This document shows, in pieces, positions 12,300-23,772 of a stretch of 64,000 bases of DNA. The notes below the pieces were generated by a model. That model ran no database searches. It was not told where the DNA came from and was given only the letters and a program-made list of their open reading frames with translations. A program made the position numbers and the translations under genes. Origin of the DNA: Eonycteris spelaea (taxonomy: Eukaryota; Chordata; Mammalia; Chiroptera; Pteropodidae); the NCBI GenBank assembly GCA_003508835.1, contig PUFA01000084.1:2976001-3040000 (forward strand), in the 5' to 3' direction. Numbering within the stretch: the stretch's first letter is position 1; each line of letters starts with the position of its first letter.

Positions 12300-13355
12300 G
12301 CACACAAGGCTACTACGTTATTCCTCACACCTAGATGAACTGGAGCCATAATCTTGGGTAGGTTATACAGTAGTGATGGGCTGATGGTCCTGTTTGGAAG
12401 GCTGGGTATATGTGAGATTTGCTTTGCGATTTTGTTACAGCCCAGGACCCTTGGTGTATTTCTCTTTTCTAACACAACCTTAATACAACCTCTTCTCTTC
12501 CAGTGTCTATCATGAGCTGTAGCTTCATTCTTCTGATTCAATCTTGTATTCTCTGAAGAAAAAAATGCCCAAAGCAATTTTCACCCCATCACACACTGGT
12601 AATCATTTTATTTTTCTGATTATGTTTCCTTCTCTCTTTCAGCCCTTTGGTAAATTACTCAGGGACCCTTTATTCTCATTCTCTCTTTTTCTGTCTCTCT
12701 GTGTCTCTATGCTAAGTGCCAGCTGTCATTGCTTGGCAGATAATTACCATTTTACAAACAGTATTTAGGGAAATGACATCAGTTTCTGAATGTACGGCTG
12801 TCATGTTATTCACAGGGCTTTCCTCTGTTAACCACCTTCTCTGTGTGCAGGCTGGGTAGAAGCAATGGGGTTTAAGGGGAAGGGAAAAGGGAAGACCCTC
12901 GGCTTCACTTTTGGAGAACAATTGTGTCCCATTTGTCACTTTTAGTCTGACAACTCTCATTTCACTCCTCCCAAATTCCCCTGCCATATTCTGCTTTTAG
13001 TGGATAAATAACTGATTGCTTGTACAAAGTTCAGTTGACTAGCTCCCCATTTGCAGTTTTTACAGCTTGAAGAAGAAGGTAGGTAGAAAAGCAGAGGTCC
13101 TGGTTTCTGTCCTGGATGATAGTATCTGTTGAGTGATGCAGATCTCTTCCTCATACGATGTTCTTGATTGTTCCTTTGGGTGAAAAATTCCTAAAATATT
13201 ATGAGCTATAATGCATGTTAGTTTAAATTTTCTTAAATTAGTTTAATAGTCTCACTCCCAGCAATGCTGGTTTAAAGATCCTGTTAAGTGCATATGATGG
13301 AGTAGATGGAGACAGGCTAAGACAATAAGAAATGCATTTATTAACTGCAGTTTGG
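12300..13355. other. Non-coding stretch, no gene recognised
   Basis: No recognised repeat or gene was seen. Short frames at 12281-12577 and 12712-12987 on the minus strand and 12544-12768 on the plus strand overlap each other and show no domain or signal. Confidence 0.45.
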
Positions 13356-13359
13356 GGTC

Positions 13360-13449
13360 CACTTGGTGTCATGAAAAGAGCGCTAGATTTCGAGTTAGGT
13401 AATCTGCATTCTACTCTGGGCTCTTAGTTAAGAAACATAAGTCATTTGG
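13360..13449 (+). repeat. MIR SINE, left half (split by L1)
   Basis: The sequence 'ggtgtcatgaaaagagcgctagatttcgagttaggtaatctgcattctactctgggctct' is the left half of a MIR. Its continuation, 'ctatacagccctcagtttcccactgtaaaat', is found 2.37 kb away at 15823-15858. The two parts join cleanly once the intervening L1 and one target-duplication copy are ignored. Confidence 0.8.
13430..13449 (+). repeat. Target-site duplication, left copy
   Basis: AAGAAACATAAGTCATTTGG is identical, 20 of 20 bases, to 15803-15822. It flanks the L1 insertion and is the hallmark of target-primed reverse transcription. Confidence 0.95.
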
Positions 13450-14317
13450 CGGGAGAGAACCAAAATAACGTAGATGATAGAGGCTCTGTTCATCCCTCTG
13501 GTGACCAAATCAAAGTTGTGATGGAAACGAGGAGCAGCAACAAGAAAAAGTTGCCTGGGATCTTGATGAACAAGCCATATGACTGAGAAGAAATACAAGA
13601 AAGCACCCTGCAACAGCAGAAGGTAGGACAGAGCAAGCATGCTGGGACCCATTCTTGAGTGACTGAGTGAGACGGAGGCCGCGGCAGCAGCAGAAGCCTC
13701 TTAAAGGGGCTGCGTCTGTGAGCAGGTTTTCATAGTGACAGACCTGCTTGCTCTGAGCACCAGTGCTGATTTGGCTGCACACAGTGGGCACTAGGACTTA
13801 TAGGGAGACATTTTCGAGTGAGGGCCGAAGTGAGACTCGCTCTGTACAGAAGTGCAGGTGGTATCCATTATTCCCTGTTGAGCCTCCTGTCCTCCCAGTG
13901 CAGGGACACAGTGCTGCCGTTGCCATGAAGTCATCAAACTGGATAACAGAGGTTGCTCTGTTATTCCCTGAAACCTCATCTTCCCCAACTCGTGGCCCCA
14001 TCCAAGCCATAAGCCACATCCAGGTTTATTCTCAGTGAATAAAGTGCTCCCTTGTACCTAGACTCACACTGGAGGCAGCTGGCCTCGGTTTCTGGTGTGG
14101 TCTTTTGAGGCAACTATAAGCACAAAATCTGGGGATTGCTTGCTAATTCTTAACAAGCGGCCCTGGAGGGGCTGAGGCTTGAGCTAAATTTGGCCTGTAG
14201 CTGAGCCCCTCTCAAGACTGTGCCATTGGACATCTACTTCACAAATCCACACTAATAAGACCAGGAGACTTAGGAGCTTTGCTTAGTACATAGAAACAGA
14301 CACAGAAAGGCAGCAAA

Positions 14318-15195
14318 ATGGGAAGACAAAGAAACAGAAACCATATGAGAAAACAGAACAGACATCCAGATATAATGGAGTCAAGCAATCTAACAGATGC
14401 AGAGTTCAAAACACCGGTTATAAAGATGCTCAATGAACTTTTGGTTAAATGCTGTGAGAACTTCAACAAAGAGATAAAAAACATAAAAATGGAAATGGAG
14501 ATTATAAAAGGGAACCAGTCTGAAATGAAGAACACATTATCTGAGATGAGAAGTATATTAAATGGAATAAAAAGGAACAGAGTGAATAAAGAAAAGGATC
14601 AAATGCCCTATCTAGAGGATAGGAAAGCCAATGACACTCAATCAAAATGGCAAGAGATAAGATGCCAAGACTATAAAAATAATTTAAGGAGCATATGGGA
14701 CACTATTAAGGGTCCAAATATCTGTCTGATTGGTGTAACTGAAGAAAATCAAGATGTTGAACAGCTGTTTGAAGAAATAATGATGGAAAACTTCCCTAAC
14801 CTGGTGAAGGAAATGGACATAAAACCCCGGAAGCTCAGAGAATCCAAAAATCAGTGATCCAAAGAGGCCCACACCAAGACACATCATAATTAAAATCCAA
14901 AAGTTAAATACAAAGAAAGAATATTAAAAAGCAAGAGGAAAACAGATAGTTACTTATAAGGGCACATCCATAAGACTGGCAGCTGATTTCTCTAAAGAAA
15001 ATATGCAGAACAGGAGGGCTTGGCAAAAAATATTCAACAGGATGAAGACCCAGGATCTACAACCAAGAATAATTTATCCAGCAAAGCTATTATTTAGAGT
15101 TGAAGGACATAAAGAGCTTTCCAGACAAAAATAAACTGAAGGAATTTATCATCACCATGCCTGTATTACAGGAAATATTGGAGGGACTTCTTTAA
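14318..15195 (+). pseudogene. L1 ORF1 (RNA-binding chaperone) pseudogene
   Basis: The frame opens at 14318 with MGRQRNRNHMRKQ and runs 179 codons to a stop at 14855-14857. L1 ORF1 landmarks are visible: 'NLTDAEFKT' near residue 26, a coiled-coil-like 'NIKMEMEIIKGNQSEMKNTL', and the RRM-region words 'NICLIGVTEE' and 'FPNLVKEMDI'. Homology continues past the stop in shifted frames: the bases at 14940-15195 correspond to the C-terminal domain (tyr-lys-gly 'acttataagggcacatccataagactg' and a final 'gggacttctttaa'). A normal L1 ORF1 has about 330 codons in one frame, so this copy is broken by a premature stop and at least one frameshift. Confidence 0.85.
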
Positions 15196-15230
15196 GAAGA
15201 AAAGACATGTATCAAAAACAGGAATAAAGA

Positions 15231-15405
15231 ATGGTAACAACTACACCTATCAATAAGTACCTCAAATGGAAAAGAATTAAGTGTTCCAACTAAAAGAGTG
15301 GATGAATTGAAAGGAAAACAAGACCCTATATGTTGCCTATACAAGACCCATTTCAGATGAAAAGACACAGACTAAAAGGAAGGGGATGGAAAAACATATT
15401 GCTTT
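15231..15405 (+). pseudogene. L1 ORF2 N-terminal fragment
   Basis: It starts at an ATG 36 bp after the ORF1 end. It keeps the nucleotide pattern of the ORF2 start through the 'aaaacaagaccctatatgttgcctatacaagacccatttcagatg' block (endonuclease N-terminus, region around IR.QDP..CC.QETHF) and 'ggggatggaaaaacatatt'. Frameshifts and stops destroy the frame. All of the reverse-transcriptase domain is absent. Confidence 0.75.
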
Positions 15406-15802
15406 GATGGATCTAGAAGGTATTTAAGTCAGACAGAGAAAGATAAACACTATATGATTTCACTTATATGCAGAATCTAAGGAATAAAAAGAACAGACTA
15501 ATCAAAAACAGGCTCAAATATAGTGGACAATTTGGTGATGGACAGAAGGAAGGAGAGTGTGGGAGGCTGGGAGAATGGGGTGAAGGGTTAAAGAAGTACC
15601 AATTAGTAGCTGATGGATGGACATGGAGATGGGGAGCACCGCACAGGGAAAGCAATTAGAATGAATATGTTGGCTAGGTGGAGGGTCAGGGGAAGGAGAG
15701 AGCAATTGTGGGTGGACCGTTTTATGAACTATACAGATGTCTAACCAATATACTGTATACTTGAAACTAATTAAAATTTTTAAAAAGACATTAAAAAAGA
15801 GA

Positions 15803-15822
15803 AAGAAACATAAGTCATTTGG
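15803..15822 (+). repeat. Target-site duplication, right copy
   Basis: Identical to 13430-13449. The MIR resumes immediately after it. Confidence 0.95.
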
Positions 15823-15858
15823 TCTATACAGCCCTCAGTTTCCCACTGTAAAATACTG
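15823..15858 (+). repeat. MIR SINE, right half (split by L1)
   Basis: The stretch 'ctatacagccctcagtttcccactgtaaaat' continues the MIR interrupted at 13449. It then runs into the CTG/CTC microsatellite. Confidence 0.8.
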
Positions 15859-15995
15859 CTGCTGCTGCTGCTCTCTCTCTCCTCCTCTTCTCCTCTCCTC
15901 CTCCTCTCCTCTCCTCCTCCTTCTCCTCCTCCTTCTCTCCTCCTCTCCTCCTCTCCTCCTCTCCTCCTCCTCTCCTCCTCCCTCCTTTTCCTCCT
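15857..15995. repeat. (CTG)n then (CTCCT)n/(TCC)n polypyrimidine microsatellite
   Basis: A short (CTG)5 run is followed by about 125 bp of nearly pure C/T made of TCC and CTCCTC units. The purine/pyrimidine strand asymmetry is nearly complete, a sequence class able to form triplex (H-DNA) structures. The serine/leucine-rich and arginine/glutamate-rich frames over it are artefacts. Confidence 0.95.
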
Positions 15996-16190
15996 ACTAG
16001 CAAACTTTCTATGTGTCAGGCACTGTTCCAAGTACTTTGTTAATTACTTAATCTCTCAAAACCTTATAGATATATTTTATTATACATATTTTACAAACAA
16101 GGAAATGAAGACATAGATTTAGTTACTCATGTTTACTGGGTTTGAACTGGGGAGTCTGGTTCTAGAGTGTAGATTTCTGGCTACTGTAGG
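15996..16190 (-). repeat. MIR SINE (antisense)
   Basis: Blocks 'ctatgtgtcaggcactgttccaagtactttg', 'ttaatctctcaaaaccttatag', 'attttacaaacaaggaaatgaag' and 'gggtttgaactgggg' follow the antisense MIR order. It flanks the microsatellite on the side opposite the split MIR. Confidence 0.8.
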
Positions 16191-16199
16191 TGACAATTA

Positions 16200-17025
16200 T
16201 CTCCGTACTTTCAACAAGCATAAAGGAAGTGGGTGGGGATGATGTAAGAGATCTCGTATGCTCATCACTGGGAAGCCTTTCAAATTATGCAGCCATCCTG
16301 TTTCCCTGACTCCTCACCTCTGTGATCAAGTTTCTGGTGTCCGTTCCAAAGTGCAGTATCACTGGAAGCATAGGGCTGTATAGGTTGGAAAAGCTTACTT
16401 GCGCCAGGCTGATAATTATTATTCTAGAGAGTTCTTTGTCCTTCCAAGGCCTAAGGAAAAGGGTCTATGATGGCAGCAAATTGGGTTGGATAGCTAACAC
16501 TTTGTAGAGTTAAATTGCAATTTTTATTGAATAAGAGATGTGATCAGAATGAATAAGTATAGTGAGTCCAAGCTTGTGACAAGTCATTTGGTGCATTTTT
16601 ACTGTAAGAATTATAAGCAATTTCTGATTCACTAATTGACAATTTACCTACAAACATCTCCTGAATAAGAATAGTCCTTAGTTCATGAAGCTGCAGTTCA
16701 AGTGGCCTGGTTTCTTCCCTGTACAGCTGAGGATGTTCTCATTTTTGATTCTGATGGACTGCCACATTTGCTTTCTTCACCACCACAGCTGTGCCCATTT
16801 TTGCCTTCCCTATTCTTCATCTTTGTTACCTATGCGCAGCCAGGATTACACCAAAGGTAGATGTGTTTCTTTCTCTTAAGCTGTAACTGAGAACAAGTTT
16901 GATATAGAAGATATATGATACAAATGGCTTTTAGAGTTTCTGCTTCCATGAACATTGTCACTTAGTTATATGATATGAGAAGGTTAAATCAGATTCTATG
17001 GGGAGAACTGCAACCCCAAGAAAGC
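16200..17025. other. Non-coding stretch, nothing recognised
   Basis: No confident repeat, RNA gene or coding signal. Short frames at 16322-16507 and 16685-16879 show no family resemblance. Confidence 0.45.
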
Positions 17026-17029
17026 CTCT

Positions 17030-17225
17030 GATTTGGTGGACAAAACATAGAACTGGAACATGGAAGGTTTCCTCTCAAATGCCAAATGCTGATCCTGCCA
17101 ATTTTTGGTTCTACAACCTTGAATAAGTCGTTTAATGTTAATTTGTCTCATCTACAACATGGAGATAATTTCCATGAAGTACTGTTATGACAAAAAAAGA
17201 TAATATGTTTTGTACATGTTAGAAC
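17030..17225 (+). repeat. MIR SINE fragment
   Basis: Degenerate MIR blocks: 'ctgatcctgccaatttttggttctacaaccttgaataagtcg', 'atttgtctcatctacaacatggagataat' and 'gataatatgttttgtacatg'. Confidence 0.65.
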
Positions 17226-17383
17226 TCATGGGTAGTATCCTTTTATCAATCATGCTCATAAAATTACTTCTGTGGGAAACTATAGAGCCATGTTCCAAAT
17301 AAACAACTTCCATTATGGTATTTCTAAGAATCCTGTTACAAATTGGGGGTTATTTATGCATATTATAACTAGTCCCCTTTAGT

Positions 17384-17405
17384 TTTTTGTTTGTTTGTTT
17401 GTTTA
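17384..17405. repeat. (TTTG)n microsatellite
   Basis: About four tandem GTTT units. Small tracts of the same class occur at 27841-27855 (GTTT) and 61795-61806 (AAAC). Confidence 0.85.
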
Positions 17406-18327
17406 TGGGTTAAATATAGATGAAGCAAATAAATTACTCTGTCTTAGCAACTGAGTTAAATCTAATGATTTAGAGTTTGTGTACATCCTACAAAAAACTA
17501 CTCATGTTTGACGTTCTGGTGGAGATTTGGTGAAACAAACACACCAGGCACAGCAGGGCATGCTCACTCACGTGTGCACACCCACACACGTGCAATGCTC
17601 ACATAAGACTTTCTCAAATGCTCCCGTATCAGACCTGTCTTGATCCAACCTTTTCCTCTTCGTGATCTGAAGTTTTCATCCAGCATAAGTTCTCTATTAG
17701 ACCACAGAAGTGGAGAAAATGGCTCTACAACAAAGATTGTTAAAATATCTTTTGACACCTGGGACCTAGAAAGACAGAGATAGACCCAAAATGGGCTTTT
17801 CTAGACTTTTTCCACTTACACATTAAATATGTGGATTTATCAGATTGGCTAGTTATATGAATGTGCTAATATGAGAGGCATAAGGAAAAATGGGAATTGG
17901 GCATTGAAAAAAAAAAAACATTAGTGCAGCAGTCAAACTGTTCCCCCTTCACGCATATGCCTGGGGTAGTGAGACCGTGAGCCTAAAACTAATACTTTAG
18001 GCATTCATTATTCTCTGAATCAAATTTTCTATTTATAACTTTTTATATTATTACTATATAATTCAATAACAAAGGGTTATAAGGTATTTGGCTAAAAAAA
18101 TTTCTTCTGATAAAATAGAGTGTCAATGTTCTGATGAAATATTTCACTGGGTAGACAGTTTTTACATTAATGTTGTGACTATGAGGACAAAATGAGATAT
18201 AAAATGAAGTTCTTATTTATTTATACTTCACCCTATTCTAGAGAAGTTAAGAGTGGAAACAAGGTGACTGATTATTCAAGTAAAAACAACAACAAAAATA
18301 ATTCAGGTTTTAAGAAAATTGGCCATG

Positions 18328-18392
18328 TATATATATGTGTGTGTATGAATATGCATATATATGAGTGTATGTATGTGTGTGTGTGAGTGTAC
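18328..18392. repeat. Imperfect (TA)n/(TG)n tract
   Basis: Alternating TATATA, GTGTGT and GTATGT units with interruptions. The short frame spanning it is low-complexity. Confidence 0.85.
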
Positions 18393-18634
18393 TATATTCT
18401 AAATTTAAATTTAAGCTTTTATTGTATACACTTAAGTTTATAGAAACAATTAGATAAGCAGGAACTGCTAATGACATGGTAAATTATCTTTTGTGATTTG
18501 AAGTAGATTATCTCTGCATAACATTGAGAGAAGACAAGGTTATGGTAGGGTGAGGAACCTTTAGGGAGGGAGAAAAGTTCACCTTTTTTTCCTCTTCCTC
18601 AGAGGACCCGTGGACAATATGTCCTCACCCTCTT

Positions 18635-18915
18635 CATCTCTGCTGTCCATTGCAATAGCTACTTGCCACATGTGACTACTGAATGCTTAAAAGGTACCTA
18701 AGTGAGATGTGCTGTTAAGTGTAAAATGCATCTCAGATTTCTAAGACTTCGTATGGAAAGTGTTAAATGTCTCATTAATATTTTTGTATTGAGTATATGT
18801 TTAAATACTATTTTATGTGTTTTGGGTTAAACAAAATGGGTTTATGAAAATTAATTTATTTGCTTAATTTTACTGTGGTCATTCAGAAGTTTAAAAGTAT
18901 ATACATCTCTCTAAT
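18635..18915. mobile_element. hAT-Charlie-type MITE (MER3-like)
   Basis: The words 'ctgctgtccattgcaatagctacttgccacatgtgactactgaatgctt', 'gagatgtgctgttaagtgtaaaatgcatctcagatttctaagactt' and 'ttgggttaaacaaaatgggttt' match, in order, a common short non-autonomous hAT-Charlie family I associate with MER3. The right terminal repeat is decayed. No transposase coding capacity. Confidence 0.65.
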
Positions 18916-19244
18916 TTGTTGCTTGCAAATATTTCTGTTTGAGGGTACTGCATGGCTAGACGTGCAGTTTAAGCATAGAACCTCATGAAGGGTTATAAGT
19001 AAGTGGCGAAGCTAAGGAAAGTCAGAAAGTGAGAACATCCCTGTTGTGAATTTGGTGGGGGACAAGCTTTTAGCCTGGTTGGAGAGTGTGAAGAAATGTT
19101 TTCACAGTTATCAGAGAGATCTAATTAGCTGAGACACACTTTCACCAGCTTCAGAGCCCATGGTTAACTATATTGAGGAGGATGGAAAAGAATAATGTGG
19201 AACTTTGCCCTTTTCCTATGTGTAGGGCATATCCATAAAAGGCT

Positions 19245-19261
19245 AAAAAAAAAAAAAAAAT
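19245..19261. repeat. Poly-A run
   Basis: About 17 consecutive A. The 300 bp upstream is not recognised as a retroposed transcript, and no target duplication was seen. Confidence 0.85.
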
Positions 19262-19951
19262 AAGCAAGTAATTCCACCTCCAGTTTCTACTTTCTTCTTT
19301 AGAGAGAATTTCTGTGCCTGAATATTCGAATAGTCACTTACTATTGTTGACGCCTTCGTTCTAGACAGGGTTTGCCATTCTATCCAGCTCAGTATCTCAA
19401 AGATTTTGTGGCCGCTGAAAGGAAATAGTATTCCTTTTTCATCTGGAACACAACTGTTTTATTTGTGGAGAGGCGAGATCATTTATTTCTTCTCTTAGAT
19501 GTGCCCTCACTTGATGATTTAGCCACTTCTCTCAGCTCATTTCTTCATGTGTTCCAAAGTCTAATATTTAATAATTCTATGAAATACACTGGAGCACTTT
19601 TGTGCCCTTTGTAACTCACGTCTGCCTTGTTCAGTAAAAGGATGTACATGCAAATTTTCCCACCCACATATTTTCTGCTTGTTGTACATCTTAAAACCAC
19701 AAACAGTGGGAATATAATTCACTTGGAGGTTTTATAGATGAGGAAAGCATGTCTGGGGGCGTGTCTCATTCTTCCCCCTCCCCATTCTCTAGATCGGCTG
19801 TGCAAACCCTAGAAACTTGATATGTCTTCTTTAATGCATCCTACTTTGAGAAACCTATACAAATAATATTTCTGTATGGTGCCAGGGTCCAAATTCATTT
19901 TAAGTTAAAGCTGAGCCAGTTAGAAAATAAATCTATAAAATTAAAATTTAA

Positions 19952-19955
<4 letters not shown>

Positions 19956-19993
<38 letters not shown>
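19956..19993. repeat. (GT)19 microsatellite
   Basis: Nineteen uninterrupted GT dinucleotides following CG, likely length-polymorphic. Confidence 0.97.
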
Positions 19994-19994
<1 letters not shown>

Positions 19995-20408
19995 TTAAAC
20001 CTTTAGGAAATAAGGTATAGTAAGAAGTAAGAAAGGAACTGCTATATTAGAGCGATACCTGCAGAGCTGTCAATCTACAAGTGCTAAGCAGTGGGAAATT
20101 TCCTTGGAAAAGAGAAAAAAATTCTGAGAAATTTCAAGATCCTATTGAAATTCACACTGCGGATTGCCATTCCCCACAAAGGCCCCTTAAGCTGAGACAG
20201 TGAATGAACACAAGTCTCTCTAACTGGGCCAGTGCTGACAGTCTTGGCACCACTCTTCATATTCCAGCAGCCTCTCCTGTCAGCTGCAGAGCCTGTGGGA
20301 CCTTCAGAGGCCTGGGGAGAGGCAGGCAGAAGGTTTTCTCAGGGCCTTGTGAACTCTTGGCTGGGCTACAAGCTAAGATGTTCGTTCAATCAGATTCCCT
20401 CTGTGCTT

Positions 20409-20472
20409 AAAAAAAAAAAAAATGAAAGAGAGAGAGAACGAGAAAGAAAGAAAAGAAAAAAGGGGAAAAATA
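20409..20472. repeat. A-rich then (GA)n/(GAAA)n purine tract
   Basis: About 13 A residues, then AAAGAGAGAGAGAACGAGAAAG and an A/G-only stretch to about 20470. The ~240 bp just upstream (20160-20408) is more GC-rich than its surroundings, which could suggest a retroposed unit with an A tail, but I recognise no source and no flanking duplication. Confidence 0.8.
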
Positions 20473-20479
20473 GGCTGAT

Positions 20480-21835
20480 TTCAAATTCACTTTAGGATTT
20501 AAAATCTATTATGTCTTCCAGTTGAGTTCTTTGCACACCTAAAACTCTCTTCTTTTAATCACCTTCTACCAGCCTTCAAGTACCACTGGTGGATTGACCA
20601 GCAAGATTGCTCTTTTACAGTTAATGCCACCTGAGAGCAGCTTGCTCTTATTGCCTTCCTCATCAACTCTTTCTATTTTCAGCTCTTATCTGACTCCCTT
20701 CACACACACACACCTTTTGACGTCTCAGCTCCCAATGGCCTTGACATACGTCTTTATACTCATTTCATTGTTCAAAACATATGTGAAAGCACTATATAGA
20801 GGACCTAGCAATCTGAGTTTTATTCCTGGATTTTCTACATTTTCTGTTCATGACTTTGAAAGGGAAGGCTTTGTTCTTCTTTCCCTCTGACTAGACTTTG
20901 GTAAAGATTAATGTAATATAATTTATCATATCTGGATGACAATGAAATTGAGCAGTACTGTGTCTTTGCAGAGAGCCCTCAGCTAGAGACTAGAAGATCT
21001 GGGTACTCTTAGTAGTCCCAAAAACCTAAATACAGATAGCGAACACAAAATGGAGGACACAGTGGCAGCTGAGATAATATAAAAACAAATATACACACTT
21101 TACCACAACAATCAAGATTAAATACAAGGCAGGATTGTAAATAAAAATTATACAAATGATAATTTGTATGTAATTTATGTATGATTTTATATGTCCATTG
21201 TCTCATTTGTAATGCTTTGATAGTTATTATTAGAGTCACATTACAAAGCCTCTCACTTGACTGTCCAGAGTTCTTTCATTGTGGTTGAAGACTGGCAAGT
21301 ATAATAATCCATGGTCCTGAAGAAAGGCAGATGTGACAAGCATCAGGACTTTGGAGATCATTAGTCACTTAGCAAGATATTCTATGCAAACCTGTATGCC
21401 AGTCTCCATTATGGATTTTTAAGCAACACTTTACAGCTACATATCAGGAATGACATCCCTGAGGACAGGCAAGCCTTACAGGTTACAGATGATTCTCAAG
21501 ATGTCTGTAACCCACCTAACAGTCGCTTCAGGGACTGCCAGCTACATCCCTCCATAAGAACAAATTAGTAACACTCTGGAGGCTTAATTGTTTCCCCTGT
21601 CATGATTGCTGTGGGGAAAGCTACATCCTGCTCAATACAAACAGCTCTGTGCAAAATTTCTCTCTTTTGAAGTCACTTTGGAAGTACCGAAGTTTGTGTG
21701 TATGACAAACCTAATTATTTCCTTTTGCACTGTGATTGTTGAAGCATCTCATTTTTGGGAATAGATATGACTCTAAACAGTTGTCTGTTAAGTGAGTTTT
21801 GTCAATTCTGTATATGAAATATTATTTTCCCCATT
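20480..21835. other. Non-coding stretch, nothing recognised
   Basis: Mostly unique sequence. A CA run lies at 20701-20712. The 98-codon frame at 20594-20890 is leucine/serine-rich, without start context or domain support, and is considered chance. Confidence 0.45.
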
Positions 21836-21839
21836 ATGT

Positions 21840-22950
21840 ATCATTTAAATTAAGTTGAATTCAGCAAACATTTTTCCAAGGGCCTATTACATGTCTCACA
21901 CTATGCTGAATGTATAGGCTTCAGAGATGAATGACACGCAGCTGTTACCTTCAAGAAGCTAGCAATCTAGCTGGAGAGTCAGGCCTCAAAAATTAACTGG
22001 CAGAGTGTGATACATGCTGTAATAGTTGTATGAAAAAAATATTATAGAATCAAAAAGGATGGAGTAATTAATGCTACTCAGATGGGTCAGGGAAAGCTTC
22101 ACAAAAATGAAATTGTATCTTGGCTTTGAAGGACGTTTTAAGATTTTTCCAAGAGTGAAGAGTACAGGGAGGGCAGTTCAGGCAAAATGAATACGGAATA
22201 GAAGGGACAAAGACATTGCAAGGAGTGGTCATGCAATGGCACCAAAGACAAAACAAACAAGCAAAAGTGTTGCCAATGCAATGTATAGTGGGGGCTCAGC
22301 AGGAAAGGATTCTGAGCATCTTTGTGTCCTGTCACATGGCAGCTGAGGAATCTGTTAAGACAGGGAATCCCATATTAGATTGTTTTTACAAACATAACTC
22401 TGATGGCACATGGGGAAAACCAAATTAAGGAAGAGATTGAAACCAGATAAACTAACCTGTAGAGATGATGCAGATATAAACTAAGAAAATGGCAGTGGGG
22501 ATGAGAACAAGAGAAAGGGAGTACTATAGAGAGGACTTAATGACTAGATTGGTGTGGAAGAAGCAGGTATGGGGTATGGTGTGGTTCCTCTAAGATTTCG
22601 TGGCTTGGCTGAATGAGTGGATGATGTTTGACAGAAATTTAAAACCTGGAGGAGTATATACTCACATTTGGAGAAAAAAAAAAGACATTTAATTTAGCTG
22701 TGGAAATTTGCAGTTTGAGATGTTTATGAAACATCCGAGTAAAACGTTTAGTAGGAAGGTTTAGAGCTCATAAGAAAGGTCAGGACCAGAGGCACAAATC
22801 TGGAAATCATCAGCAAGTAGGTGAGAGTTGCAAATCTGGTAGCAAATGGCATTACCAACAATGACCTTCCCAGAAGACAAAAAAAGGATGAAACTCAGAG
22901 AACTCTCATATACCCCTCTACTTGAGGGCAAGAGAAAGAGGAAAGGAGGG
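21840..22950 (-). repeat. Ancient LINE-type repeat, probably L2-class (antisense)
   Basis: It opens with 'aattcagcaaacatttttccaagggcctattacatgtctcacactatgctg', the antisense L2 3' end, and continues with 'tcagggaaagcttcacaaaaatg', 'tttgaaggac' and 'aaacatccgagtaaaacg', words I have seen downstream in long fossil repeats of this kind. An A tract interrupts it near 22673-22683. The distal 600 bp could belong to a different old family. Confidence 0.55.
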
Positions 22951-23109
22951 GAATATGGTGTCAAACAGGAATCAAACATATAAAAGAAAGCTCAGAAAAA
23001 GTATGATTATTGAAGCCAGTTAAAGATAGTATATCACTGAACTAGAATGCAAGGAAAGTGGGGTTTGATTTTTTTTTTTTTATTTCATCATTAATAACCA
23101 AGGCAATGT

Positions 23110-23300
23110 GAAGTCAGGAGAAGGGAATGGCTCGGTGGCAAACAGATCTGGATTCTATATCTCAGTTTACCACTTGTTTGTTCTCTATGGGATCTTGGGA
23201 AATTATTTATCTCCTCTGGGCCTCAGTTTCTTCATCTTCATAGGAGGATTTGTCATGAGATAAATTGAAATAAATATATGTAAGTCACAAGGGAAAGGTG
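23110..23300 (+). repeat. MIR SINE
   Basis: 'cagatctggattctatatctcagtttaccacttgtttgttctctatgggatcttgggaaattatttatctcctctgggcctcagtttcttcatc' follows MIR from the 'ggattc' block through the 'cctcagtttcctcatctgt' core. Confidence 0.8.
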
Positions 23301-23599
23301 GCATACAGTGTACAGATTTGACGTGGTAGTTCCTCCTAGTACTAGGCAGACAGCAGAGGTTTTGGTGAGCAGCAGGTGACTCAGAGCATTGCGGACAGGG
23401 ATGAACTGTAATAAGAATCCTGATGGGAGAAAAGCTACATCCTTGGAGCTTCAGGAAAAGGCAGTGCGCCAGAAGGGGTGCTGCTTCTGCTTTTAGCTGT
23501 AGAGAGTACCCTCTGTGGTCAGTCTGTTATCTCAGAGTCTGAGGTATTTGTCAACTCTATGAGCCACAGTGCATGGCCATGTTAGGGATCATGGGAGGT

Positions 23600-23772
23600 G
23601 TTGAAATGTAATAATTCAGCAGGTATTATTTAACACTTATTAAGGAACTAGTATTGGGCTGGGTACTGAGGAACACAGAGAAGTTAAGGCAGGGTATTGT
23701 CTTTGAAGAGCTTGGAAGCTAGTAGGATAAAAGATGCACATGTAGACAACAATTAGGAACCCCCCCCCCCAG
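23600..23772 (-). repeat. Possible L2/MIR-type 3' end (antisense) with C11 run
   Basis: 'attcagcaggtattatttaacacttattaagg' followed by 'gctgggtactgaggaacacagag' has the antisense L2 layout. It ends in eleven consecutive C at 23760-23770. Confidence 0.5.

Larger units (their letters stand above)
13450..15802 (+). mobile_element. Internally deleted L1 with full 5' end (HAL1-like layout)
   Basis: A non-LTR retrotransposon of about 2.35 kb, against about 6 kb for a full L1. Order: 5'UTR from 13450, with a GC-richer part at about 13660-14240; decayed ORF1 at 14318-15195; the first ~60 codons' worth of ORF2 at 15231-15405; then a jump at about 15397-15410 to the last few hundred bases of L1 ('gatggatctagaagg...aagtcagacagagaaag'); an A-rich tail ends at 15802. 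Perfect 20 bp target duplications flank it, so it was inserted as a unit into a MIR. About 3.5 kb of ORF2, including the reverse transcriptase, is missing. It may be a HAL1-like non-autonomous L1 or a single copy with a later or template-level deletion. The 3' end wording resembles bat L1. Confidence 0.85.

Noticed and set aside
15737..16000. Poly-Ser/Leu frame (plus strand) and Arg/Glu-rich frame (minus strand, 15780-16031)
   Set aside because: Both are simple translations of the CT microsatellite.
20160..20472. Possible processed retrocopy or SINE with A tail
   Set aside because: A GC-richer segment ends in an A run, but no source gene, tRNA/7SL/5S box elements or flanking duplication could be found.
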